NCBI GenBank assembly: GCA_021773815.1
Contig: JAJFJS010000026.1
Span: 68,693-132,692 of the forward strand
Source of the DNA: Gammaproteobacteria bacterium
GTDB lineage: Bacteria; Pseudomonadota; Gammaproteobacteria; Steroidobacterales; GCA-2729495
DNA length: 64,000 nucleotides
Direction of reading: 5' to 3'
Below the pieces are notes generated by a model. It was not told where the DNA came from. It saw only the letters and a list, made by a program, of their open reading frames with translations, and searched no databases. This document shows positions 24,203-32,174 of the stretch, piece by piece (the stretch's first letter is position 1; every line of letters starts with the position of its first letter). The position numbers and the translations under genes are program-made.

Positions 24203-26896
24203 ATGAACAGAATGTTAATCAATGCAACTCAGGAAGAGGAGTTGCGCGTGGCCATGGTCGATGGCCAGAGACTGATAGACCTTGATATCGAGGTACCTGC
24301 CAAGGCACAGAAAAAGGCCAATATTTATAAAGGCAAAATTACCCGCATAGAGCCCAGTCTCGATGCCGCCTTTATCAGTTACGGCGCCGACCGGCACGGA
24401 TTCCTGCCGCTCAAGGACATTTCGCGAGAGTATTTCGTCAAGGATCCCGACCAGGGGTCCCGGATCAATATTCGCGATGTGCTGCGCGAAGGTCAGGACA
24501 TCGTCGTGCAGGTCGAAAAAGAAGAACGCGGCACCAAGGGCGCCGCGCTGACGACGTTTATCAGCCTCGCCGGGCGCTTTATCGTCCTGATGCCCAATAA
24601 TCCACGCGGCGGCGGCGTTTCACGGCGCATCACGGGCGAAGACCGCGATGAAATTCGCGACGCCCTCCGCGACCTCGAACTCCCGGACGGCATGAGCGTC
24701 ATCATTCGCACCGCCGGGGTCGGCCGCTCGAAAGAGGAACTGACCTGGGATCTCGAGTACCTGATGGGCATCTGGGAATCCATCAAGGCCGCGGTCGTCC
24801 AGGTTCCCGGCCCGGCGCTGATCTTCCAGGACAGCAACGCGATCATCCGCGCCATTCGGGATCACCTGTCCTCAGATATCGGCGAGATCCTGATCGACGA
24901 TCCCGCTACATTCGAGGAAGCGCGCGATTTCATGGCACATGCGATGCCGCACAACCAGCGCAAGCTGAAACTGTACGACGATCCATCCCCGCTGTTTACC
25001 CGCTACCAGATCGAAAGCCAGATCGAATCGGCATTCGCACACACGGTACACCTGCCGTCGGGCGGCAGTATCGTCATCGACCCGACGGAAGCGCTGGTAT
25101 CGATCGATATCAACTCGGCACGGGCAACCAAGGGCAGCGATATCGAAGCCACGGCACTGGCGACAAACCTCGAGGCCGCGGACGAGATCGCCCGCCAGTT
25201 TCGCCTCCGGGATATCGGCGGCTTGATCGTCATCGACTTTATCGACATGGGTCCTTCCCGCAATCAGCGCGAGGTCGAAACTCGCTTGCGCGATGCGGTC
25301 CGCCCGGACCGCGCCCGCGTGCAGATCGGCCGGATATCGCGTTTCGGACTGCTCGAGATGTCGCGCCAGCGGTTGCGCCCTTCGCTCGGCGAATCGACAC
25401 ATCAGGTCTGTCCGCGCTGCAATGGCATCGGCAATATCCGCAGCGTCGAGTCACTCGCGCTGTCGATCCTGCGCCTCGTCGGCGAAGAAGCCCGCAAGGA
25501 CCAGACGGCCAACGTCGTCGCCCAATTGCCGATCAGCGTGGCGACCTACCTGCTAAACGAGAAGCGCGACTGGATCCGGCAAATCGAGGAGCGTGACAAG
25601 ATCCAGCTAATCCTGGTCGCGAATCCCGAATTTGAGACGCCGAATTACTCGATCCGGCGCGTCCGCGACGATCAGACCGTGCTGCCGGAAAACACCGGCG
25701 CCAGCTACAACCTGGTCAGCACGGAAGAAAGCGTCGAGGATCCCCTGCCCGCACTGGCGCCGAAGATCGAAGCGGAAATGCCGGCCGTGACCACGACCGG
25801 GCCGGCGACGCCGCCGCCCACTCCCGCGGCGCCGCCGCCGGAACCCTACGTGCAGCGCCCGGGCCTGTTCGTGCGGGCGTGGAATGCACTGTTCGGCACC
25901 GGCAGCAAACCGGAGACCGAGACGGAATCGAAACCGAAACCGAAACGTTCGACGTCCCGTGAACGCTCGGGCGAAAAGCGCCGCTCCGGCGGCCGCGATG
26001 GCCAGCAGCGCGAAGCGCGCGGCCGGCCAAGCGAAGACCGCGGCCGCAAGCGCCGTGATGAGCGGGGCCGTGGCGGCCAGGGTCGCCCCACACGGAACCG
26101 TGACACGCAGGGTAATGACGATCAGGATAGCCGCAACACGGGCCGGAAGACCCCGGCGCCGAAATCCGATCAGAACCCGGCCACCGAGAAATCGGAACAA
26201 TCCGCCAAGAGCCCCGCTTCAAGAAATCGGCGCCGACGGCGGCGTCGTTCGGGCAGCGGCAACAGCGGCAGCAAAGAGCAGAACGAAGGCTCCCAGACGC
26301 AGCAGAATCAGGACGGCGGCAGCAAAGCCGGCGGTCCGGATACCGTGTCCGCAGCGCCGCAGCGTACCCAGCCGAACCCGGAACACCGCGACGGCGCCGA
26401 CACCGGATCGCAATCGCCGCAGTCCGCGCCTCGTGCGCCCGAGACACAGGCGCCACGATCCCCGGATCAATCCGCTGCACGCCCGTCCGCCGAACCGGTC
26501 GGTGGCCACGTCGGTAACGATACCCAACCGGCTATCAAGGAACGTCCCGGACCGCAGAGACCGACCGCCGATCGGCCCGCGGCCACACCGCCGTCAGCTG
26601 CCGCACCGGTCATACCACCAGTGAACACCCCGCGCAGCGAACCGGCCGCCGCACCGCCCGACCGTGGCCGGCCGGCCACGGCCGCCGCATCGACGCCGAG
26701 CCCGGCACCGACACCGGCCGCCGCGGAGCGGAAACCTGCCCCGACTCCAGAGCAAAAGCCGGCCGGGCCCGCGACGGCACCGCCCGAAGGCAGCCGCAAG
26801 CTGCCCTGGGAGGGAGAAGCAGCGGCCAAGCCCGACACGAAGTTCACGGTCTGGTCGTCGACGGACAAGGATCCAGGCAACCGTCGCGACCACTAG
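24203..26896 (+). CDS. rne: Ribonuclease E
   Basis: This is the endonuclease that initiates mRNA decay and processes rRNA and tRNA, and scaffolds the degradosome at the membrane. [21 protein letters not shown] matches the E. coli start almost exactly. The S1 domain ([21 protein letters not shown]) is followed by the 5' sensor, the DNase I-like catalytic region with [15 protein letters not shown] and [11 protein letters not shown], and the zinc link CPRCNGIG (about residues 400-410). Residues 500-897 are disordered, first acidic and proline-rich, then Arg-rich ([16 protein letters not shown]) and finally Pro/Ala-rich, ending [21 protein letters not shown]. This tail would carry RNA- and partner-binding motifs. 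Confidence 0.96.
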   Translation: MNRMLINATQEEELRVAMVDGQRLIDLDIEVPAKAQKKANIYKGKITRIEPSLDAAFISYGADRHGFLPLKDISREYFVKDPDQGSRINIRDVLREGQDIVVQVEKEERGTKGAALTTFISLAGRFIVLMPNNPRGGGVSRRITGEDRDEIRDALRDLELPDGMSVIIRTAGVGRSKEELTWDLEYLMGIWESIKAAVVQVPGPALIFQDSNAIIRAIRDHLSSDIGEILIDDPATFEEARDFMAHAMPHNQRKLKLYDDPSPLFTRYQIESQIESAFAHTVHLPSGGSIVIDPTEALVSIDINSARATKGSDIEATALATNLEAADEIARQFRLRDIGGLIVIDFIDMGPSRNQREVETRLRDAVRPDRARVQIGRISRFGLLEMSRQRLRPSLGESTHQVCPRCNGIGNIRSVESLALSILRLVGEEARKDQTANVVAQLPISVATYLLNEKRDWIRQIEERDKIQLILVANPEFETPNYSIRRVRDDQTVLPENTGASYNLVSTEESVEDPLPALAPKIEAEMPAVTTTGPATPPPTPAAPPPEPYVQRPGLFVRAWNALFGTGSKPETETESKPKPKRSTSRERSGEKRRSGGRDGQQREARGRPSEDRGRKRRDERGRGGQGRPTRNRDTQGNDDQDSRNTGRKTPAPKSDQNPATEKSEQSAKSPASRNRRRRRRRSGSGNSGSKEQNEGSQTQQNQDGGSKAGGPDTVSAAPQRTQPNPEHRDGADTGSQSPQSAPRAPETQAPRSPDQSAARPSAEPVGGHVGNDTQPAIKERPGPQRPTADRPAATPPSAAAPVIPPVNTPRSEPAAAPPDRGRPATAAASTPSPAPTPAAAERKPAPTPEQKPAGPATAPPEGSRKLPWEGEAAAKPDTKFTVWSSTDKDPGNRRDH

Positions 26897-26958
26897 CCCG
26901 GAAACCTGACCCGCATCCGGAGAGCCGGCGGGTGTTGCCGCCGCGCCGGCGCGATACC

Positions 26959-27041
26959 GGTGGCTCGCCACCGCGCGAGTCAAAAGCGAGCCGGGTTGAG
27001 CGAAGAATCGCCGGGATCGCGACCGGCGGCGGTCGCGATCC
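26959..27041. other. Two hairpins in the rne / tyrosine phosphatase convergent gap
   Basis: The 153-base gap between the convergent stops contains GGTGGC-TC-GCCACC (26959-26972) and a perfect 11-base stem GGATCGCGACC/GGTCGCGATCC with a six-base loop (27014-27041). The latter lies nine bases beyond the phosphatase stop codon. No T-run follows either stem on either strand, so they are possible bidirectional 3'-end structures, not standard terminators. Confidence 0.45.
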
Positions 27042-27049
27042 GCTACCAC

Positions 27050-27529
27050 TCAGTCGTTCGGGCGCGCGACCCGCTCGAGTTCCGCGAGCAGGCCGTCGGC
27101 GGCCTCCTCGATCAGATCCAGCACCCGCTCGAACCCGGTGGCGCCGCCGTAGTACGGGTCCGGCACATCCGCGCCCGGATTCGTTGGCGAGAAATCCATC
27201 AGCAGCCGGATCTTGCCATGGTCATCCGGGGCGGCCACTGCGTGCAGATCCGACAGGTTGTCCCGATCCATGGCGAGTATGTAGTCGAACTGCGTGAAAT
27301 CGGCTTCTGCGACACTGCGCGCCGCGAGCATCGATATATCGATACCGCGTCGCCGGGCAGCCGTGCAGGCCCGTCGATCCGGCGGCGCGCCGACATGGTA
27401 GCCGTGCGTGCCGGCCGAATCGATCTGCACGTCCAGGTGCGCCGCCCGCTCGGCAAGCACGCGGCGAAAAACGCCCTCCGCCATCGGCGAGCGACAGATG
27501 TTGCCCATACAAACAAACAGAATTTTCAT
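27050..27529 (-). CDS. Low-molecular-weight protein-tyrosine phosphatase
   Basis: This is a 159-residue cytoplasmic phosphatase. The P-loop CMGNICRS (C-x5-R) is at residues 7-14, and the general-acid loop DPYYGGATGFERVLDLIE is near 125-140. In capsule clusters such enzymes (Wzb type) act on tyrosine autokinases. Here the gene overlaps kdsB by four bases in an LPS-precursor operon and no kinase gene is nearby, so the substrate is open. A family with the same motif includes arsenate reductases, but the DPYYGG loop favours a phosphatase. Confidence 0.92.
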   Translation of the reverse strand: MKILFVCMGNICRSPMAEGVFRRVLAERAAHLDVQIDSAGTHGYHVGAPPDRRACTAARRRGIDISMLAARSVAEADFTQFDYILAMDRDNLSDLHAVAAPDDHGKIRLLMDFSPTNPGADVPDPYYGGATGFERVLDLIEEAADGLLAELERVARPND

Positions 27530-28284
27530 CTCGACCTGCCCTGCGCAATAAAACGTTCGGCCGCCGCGAGATCTCCCGGCGTATCGATATCCGGCCCCAG
27601 TGATTCATCCGTGACGCTCACGCGGATCTCCATGCCATGCCACAGTGCGCGCAATTGCTCGAGTTTCTCGGACTGCTCCAGCGCACATTCAGGCAGCCTG
27701 GCCAGGCGCAGCAGCGCGGAACAGCGGTACGCATAGATGCCGACATGTCGCCAGAATTTTTCCGGCGCTTCGGCGCCGTGCGCGACCGCCGGAATCGGCG
27801 CGCGGCTGAAGTACAGCGCACGACCGTCCCGGTCGAAAACCACCTTGACGATATTCGGATTGGCCGCATCGGCCCGGTCGACCAGCGCGGTGCACAGCGT
27901 CGCCAGCGACGCATCGACATGCTGCGCCAGCAGGATCGCCACAGCATCGATACTCGTGCCGGGAATCAGTGGCGCATCACCCTGCACATTGACGACGATG
28001 CCGTCCTGATCCCAGCCCAGCCGTTCGACGACCTCCGCCACCCGGTCCGTGCCCGAGCGGTGTTCAGCACGAGTCATGATCGCCTCGGCGCCGAAACCGG
28101 CCGCAACCTCGGCAATGCGCCGGTCATCCGTCGCGATCACGACCTGCTCGGCGCCGCTCGCACAGGCCCGGTCATACACGTGACGAATCATGGGCCTGCC
28201 GTCGAGTTCGGCCAGCGCCTTGCCGGGAAATCGCGTCGATGCATACCGCGCCGGAATGACGACCCTGAATCCGGCATTGGTCAT
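27526..28284 (-). CDS. kdsB: 3-deoxy-manno-octulosonate cytidylyltransferase KdsB
   Basis: KdsB activates KDO as CMP-KDO for lipopolysaccharide inner-core synthesis. VVIPARYASTRFPGKALAEL at the start is the nucleotide-binding signature, and the middle carries VVNVQGDAPLIPG and HVGIYAYRCSALLRLA, as in KdsB. The 252-residue length is standard. ATGA-type overlaps join it to lpxK upstream and to the phosphatase downstream. The small Trm112-like gene (ycaR) that often sits between lpxK and kdsB is absent. Confidence 0.95.
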   Translation of the reverse strand: MTNAGFRVVIPARYASTRFPGKALAELDGRPMIRHVYDRACASGAEQVVIATDDRRIAEVAAGFGAEAIMTRAEHRSGTDRVAEVVERLGWDQDGIVVNVQGDAPLIPGTSIDAVAILLAQHVDASLATLCTALVDRADAANPNIVKVVFDRDGRALYFSRAPIPAVAHGAEAPEKFWRHVGIYAYRCSALLRLARLPECALEQSEKLEQLRALWHGMEIRVSVTDESLGPDIDTPGDLAAAERFIAQGRSR

Positions 28285-29366
28285 CGGCGTATCTCCGCAA
28301 TCTGCTTTTCCACCATTGCCTCCGCATCGTGCGTCATGTGCAGTTCAACCGGCACGTACCAGGCGTCGACCGTGACCGGCGCCGGATATTTTACGGCATC
28401 TTTCTCGGTCATCAGGATCGGTTGCGCGCGCCGCGCCGACAGCACCTCGAGAGATACCACGCCATGATCCGATACCGGCACCGGATCCGCCTCGATGCCC
28501 CGCTCGGCCAGCATGGCGTAAAAACGGTCGGGATTGCCGATACCGGCGACCGCCCAGACGGTGCAACCGCGAAATGCCGCGAGTTCCCGTTCGGCCGCGT
28601 CCACCAGCGACCGGGCCCGTTCCGGCCGCAGTTCGAAGCCGCAGGCGGCGGGGCCGCCGAGCCCTGCATCCGAACCGCCATTGACGAACACGCGGTCGAC
28701 CTCGCGCAACCGCGCGGCGGGTTCGCGCAGCGGGCCGGCCGGCAGCAGCCGGCCGTTGCCGAGACCGCGCGCACCATCGACGACGGCGAACTCCAGATCA
28801 CGCCGCATCCGATAGTGCTGCAGGCCGTCGTCGGCAATGATGATATCGATATCAGCCGCGTGCAGCAGATGGGCGATGGCCATCACCCGGTCCGCGCCAA
28901 TGCAGACCGGCACGCCGGTTCGCCGCGCCAGCAACAACGGCTCGTCGCCGACCGCCTCAGCCGTATCATCGACCGCCACGAGTACCGGGTGCCCGCCGGC
29001 GCGTCGACCGTAGCCCCGACTGACGATGCCCGGCTTCCAGCCGGCCTGTGCCAGACGCTGCACGAGCCATGCCACCAGCGGCGTCTTGCCTGCGCCGCCA
29101 ACTGTGACGTTGCCCACGACGACGACCGGTACCGGGCTCGCAACGCTGGACAGCCAGCCGGCCCGGTACGCCAGGCGCCGCAGCGCGACCACGCCCCCGT
29201 ACAACCAGGCCAGCGGCACGAGTAGTACGGCGGCCACGGATTCGCCGTACCACAGCCGCTCGATGCGGCGCTCGAAGCGGCTCCTGATGCTAACCGGCCA
29301 CCTCGTCTTTGAATTGCAGGCGGTATAACTGCGCGTACTCTCCGCCACGTTCGAGCAGTTGCGCAT
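28281..29366 (-). CDS. lpxK: Tetraacyldisaccharide 4'-kinase LpxK (start unresolved)
   Basis: LpxK phosphorylates the lipid A disaccharide at the inner membrane. The P-loop-like VVVVGNVTVGGAGKTPLVAWLVQ, GIVSRGYGRR, the catalytic DDGLQHYRMRRD and LLPAGPLREP are all family motifs. By comparison with E. coli LpxK the protein should begin near RIERLWYGES, around 29265. No ATG, GTG or TTG exists in frame between the msbA stop and that region. The nearest upstream starts (GTG 29348, ATG 29366) lie inside msbA and add a 28-34 residue extension. The first downstream GTG (29237) removes conserved residues. I use ATG 29366 provisionally. Confidence 0.88.
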   Translation of the reverse strand: MRNCSNVAESTRSYTACNSKTRWPVSIRSRFERRIERLWYGESVAAVLLVPLAWLYGGVVALRRLAYRAGWLSSVASPVPVVVVGNVTVGGAGKTPLVAWLVQRLAQAGWKPGIVSRGYGRRAGGHPVLVAVDDTAEAVGDEPLLLARRTGVPVCIGADRVMAIAHLLHAADIDIIIADDGLQHYRMRRDLEFAVVDGARGLGNGRLLPAGPLREPAARLREVDRVFVNGGSDAGLGGPAACGFELRPERARSLVDAAERELAAFRGCTVWAVAGIGNPDRFYAMLAERGIEADPVPVSDHGVVSLEVLSARRAQPILMTEKDAVKYPAPVTVDAWYVPVELHMTHDAEAMVEKQIAEIRR

Positions 29367-31059
29367 GCGAACCGCTCTCGATGATCGCGCCATCAGCCAT
29401 GACGATGATCCGGTCGGCGCTTTCGATGGTCGACAGCCGATGGGCGATGACGAAGGTTGTGCGGTTCAGCATCAATTCCGCCAGCGCCTGCTGGATGTGC
29501 CGCTCCGATGCCGTGTCCAGCGCCGACGTCGCCTCGTCCAGGATCAGGATCGGCGCGTTCTTGAGCAGCGCACGCGCGATCGCGATCCGCTGTCGCTGGC
29601 CGCCGGACAGCAGTACGCCGCGATCGCCGACCTGGGTATCGAGTCCTTCGGGCATCTGGCGCGTGAATTCATCAACGTGCGCGGCATGCGCGGCGCGTTC
29701 GATCTCTTCGCGCGTCGCCTCCCCGAGGCCGCCGTAGGCGATGTTGTTGGCGATCGTGTCGTTGAACAGCACGACTTCCTGACTCACGAGGCTGATCTGG
29801 TCACGCAGATTGGCTAGCCGATACTCCGTAATCGGTCGCCCGTCGATCAGTACGACGCCCGTATCCGGGTCGTAGAAACGCGGCAACAGACTGACCAGCG
29901 TCGACTTGCCGCTGCCCGATCGCCCGACGATCGCCACCACCTGGCCGGCCGGAACGTCGAGCGAGATATGCTGCAGCACCTTGCCTTTCTTGGCGCTGTA
30001 GGTGAAACACACGTCGCGAAACTCCACCCGTCCTGCAGCGCGATCGACCGTCACGGTGCCGGTGTCGGGTTCCGCGTCCGAATCCAGCAGTTCGAAGATA
30101 CTCTGCCCGGCGGCGATGCCGCGCTGGATCGATACGTTGATATTGGTAATCTGACGAATTGGCCGCAGTAAAAAAACCATCGCCGTGATGAAACCGACCA
30201 GGTCCTCGGTCGGCGGGCGGATATCCTCGAACATGACAAAATAGATAACGCCGGCGACACCGAGCGCGATTACGAGATTGGTCAGCGCATCGCCGCCGGC
30301 GCGTGATGCGATCAGCCGCATGTTCAGCCGCATGTTCTTGGTGTTGACCGCATCGAACCGTTCATTCTCGTAACGTTGTCCGGAAAATATCTTGACGATG
30401 CGATGACTCTGCAACGCCTCCTCGGCAATGCGCGCGACATCGCCGACCGACGTCTGGATACGGGCGCTGTGGCGCCGGAACAGCTTGCTGAGAACGGAAA
30501 TCACCAGCGCCATTAGCGGCCCGGTAATCAGCAATACCCCCGTCAGCGGCAGGCTCAGATACAGCATGTAGGCCAGCAGGCAAACGATCGTCAGCGTATC
30601 GCGAATCAGCACGGTGACGACATTCGATGTCGCCTCGGCCACCTGCTCCACGTTGAAGGTCAGTCGCGACAGCATTTCCCCGGCCGAGACCGAGTCGAAA
30701 AAACTCGTCGGCAGCACGAGGAATCGGCCGAAGGCCTGACCGCGCAGCACCATGATGACGTTGCGCCCGATCCAGCCGAGGGCATAGGCCGAAAAGAAAG
30801 CAACGAGACCGCGCACCAGAAACAAACCGACGATCGCAGCCGGCAGCATGCGGCGCAGGGCCAGTTCTTCGTCACTGAGGCCGACGGGGTCGAGGTACTG
30901 GATCAGGTTCTTCATCAGGAACGCGAAACCGGTATCGGTGACGGCGTATACCGCCATCGCGATCGCGGCGATGACAAACACCCGCCAGTGCGGCGTGCAC
31001 AGGCGCAGCAGCCGCCGGTAGACGGCCGCGGGCTCAGGAGTTGCTGCAGGCATCGACAC
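29290..31059 (-). CDS. msbA: Lipid A export ATP-binding/permease protein MsbA
   Basis: MsbA is a homodimeric ABC exporter that flips core-lipid A across the inner membrane. Six membrane segments occupy about residues 20-310 (for example MLPAAIVGLFLVRGLVAFFSAYALG). The nucleotide-binding domain has Walker A VAIVGRSGSGKSTLVSLLP, signature LSGGQRQRIAIARALL, Walker B PILILDEATSALD and the H-loop FVIAHRLSTIESAD. The length of 589 residues is normal. It lies eight bases after exbD and before lpxK, the conserved exbB-exbD-msbA-lpxK-kdsB order. Confidence 0.96.
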   Translation of the reverse strand: MSMPAATPEPAAVYRRLLRLCTPHWRVFVIAAIAMAVYAVTDTGFAFLMKNLIQYLDPVGLSDEELALRRMLPAAIVGLFLVRGLVAFFSAYALGWIGRNVIMVLRGQAFGRFLVLPTSFFDSVSAGEMLSRLTFNVEQVAEATSNVVTVLIRDTLTIVCLLAYMLYLSLPLTGVLLITGPLMALVISVLSKLFRRHSARIQTSVGDVARIAEEALQSHRIVKIFSGQRYENERFDAVNTKNMRLNMRLIASRAGGDALTNLVIALGVAGVIYFVMFEDIRPPTEDLVGFITAMVFLLRPIRQITNINVSIQRGIAAGQSIFELLDSDAEPDTGTVTVDRAAGRVEFRDVCFTYSAKKGKVLQHISLDVPAGQVVAIVGRSGSGKSTLVSLLPRFYDPDTGVVLIDGRPITEYRLANLRDQISLVSQEVVLFNDTIANNIAYGGLGEATREEIERAAHAAHVDEFTRQMPEGLDTQVGDRGVLLSGGQRQRIAIARALLKNAPILILDEATSALDTASERHIQQALAELMLNRTTFVIAHRLSTIESADRIIVMADGAIIESGSHAQLLERGGEYAQLYRLQFKDEVAG

Positions 31060-31067
31060 CCGGCGGA

Positions 31068-31496
31068 CTACTTGCCCGCACTCGTGGCCGCAACGGTCGA
31101 GATGCTGATATTGACGAAACCGAGCTTGCCCAGCGTGTCCATTGCCGTGACGACCGATTGATGACTCGTATCGGCATCCGCCGTTATCGTGACACTGTCG
31201 GCTTCGCCGTCGGGCACGACTTTGACGATGGCCGCCCGCAGCGTCTCGGCGCGGTTATCGACCAGGGCACGACCGTTGACGAAATAGCGGCCCGTGGCCG
31301 ATACCGTGATCTCCAGGGCCGGAACCTCGGCCGGCCTGTCGCCCGCGTCGGCCACCTCGGGCAGGCGAATCGTCAGTTCCGCTTCACGCACGAAACTCGT
31401 CGTGACCATGAAGAACACGAGCAACAACAAGACCACGTCGATCAACGAAGTCAGGTTGATTTCCGGCTCAGGCCGACTTCCGGGCCGGAGTTTCAT
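31068..31496 (-). CDS. exbD: ExbD/TolR-family biopolymer transport protein
   Basis: This is a 142-residue inner-membrane protein of proton-driven motor complexes. A short cytoplasmic N-terminus (MKLRPGSRPEPEINLTSLIDVV) leads into one membrane helix with the essential Asp (LIDVVLLLLVFFMVTTSF), then a periplasmic domain. I start it at ATG 31496, which has GGGAG six bases upstream. The longer ORF start lies inside exbB. It overlaps exbB by 29 bases. In this operon context the pair probably energises an unknown envelope process, since no tonB is adjacent. Confidence 0.92.
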   Translation of the reverse strand: MKLRPGSRPEPEINLTSLIDVVLLLLVFFMVTTSFVREAELTIRLPEVADAGDRPAEVPALEITVSATGRYFVNGRALVDNRAETLRAAIVKVVPDGEADSVTITADADTSHQSVVTAMDTLGKLGFVNISISTVAATSAGK

Positions 31497-32124
31497 CACG
31501 GTCTCCCAATGTATCCATGTACTGCTTGCGCAGCAGCGCCTCGACCATCGTGATCGCTTCCTTTTCCATACGCACGGCCAGCGCATCGACCCTGCCGCGC
31601 AGGTACCGATAGCCGATCAGTGACGGGATCGCGACGGTCAGCCCGGCCGCCGTTGTGATCAGGGCCTCGGAGATACCGCCGGCCAGCACGGTCGGATCGC
31701 CGACGCCGTGGGTCGTAATCGCCGCAAAAACCTTGACCATACCGATGACGGTACCGAGCAGTCCGAGCAGCGGCGAAATAGCCGCGATCGTGCCGAGCGA
31801 ATTGAGGAACCGCTCCAGGTCATGAACCACCTGGCGTCCGGCATCCTCGATACTCTCCTTGATGATGTCGCGTTCCCGGTGCCGGTTGACCAGGCCGGCC
31901 GCGAGGATCTCACCGAGCGGCGACCCCTGGTGCAGTGTCTGGATATGGGCATGATTGAGTTGATTCTTGCTGACCCACTCCCAGACCTGGCGGGTCAGGT
32001 TCTTGGGCAGCACGCGCCGCGGCTGCAGCGTCCAGAGTCGCTCGATGATGATCGCCGCGGAGATAACCGAGCAGATAATGATGGGCAGCATCAACCACCC
32101 ACCGGACTTGACAATCTCCAGCAT
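31468..32124 (-). CDS. exbB: ExbB/MotA/TolQ-family proton channel protein
   Basis: This is a 218-residue protein with three membrane segments: SGGWLMLPIIICSVISAAIIIERLW (about 7-31), the FLNSLGTIAAISPLLGLLGTVIGMV region (about 115-140) and ALITTAAGLTVAIPSLIGY (about 165-185). The latter two contain the TolQ/ExbB family core. The start at ATG 32124 gives the family N-terminus MLEIVKSGGWLMLPI. The track's start at 32202 runs back towards comEC. It forms a channel with ExbD encoded immediately downstream. Confidence 0.92.
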   Translation of the reverse strand: MLEIVKSGGWLMLPIIICSVISAAIIIERLWTLQPRRVLPKNLTRQVWEWVSKNQLNHAHIQTLHQGSPLGEILAAGLVNRHRERDIIKESIEDAGRQVVHDLERFLNSLGTIAAISPLLGLLGTVIGMVKVFAAITTHGVGDPTVLAGGISEALITTAAGLTVAIPSLIGYRYLRGRVDALAVRMEKEAITMVEALLRKQYMDTLGDRDETPARKSA

Positions 32125-32174
32125 CCGCAACCGCTTCCCGCGTCTCAATGGGCGCACTATAACCGCGCGACCGC

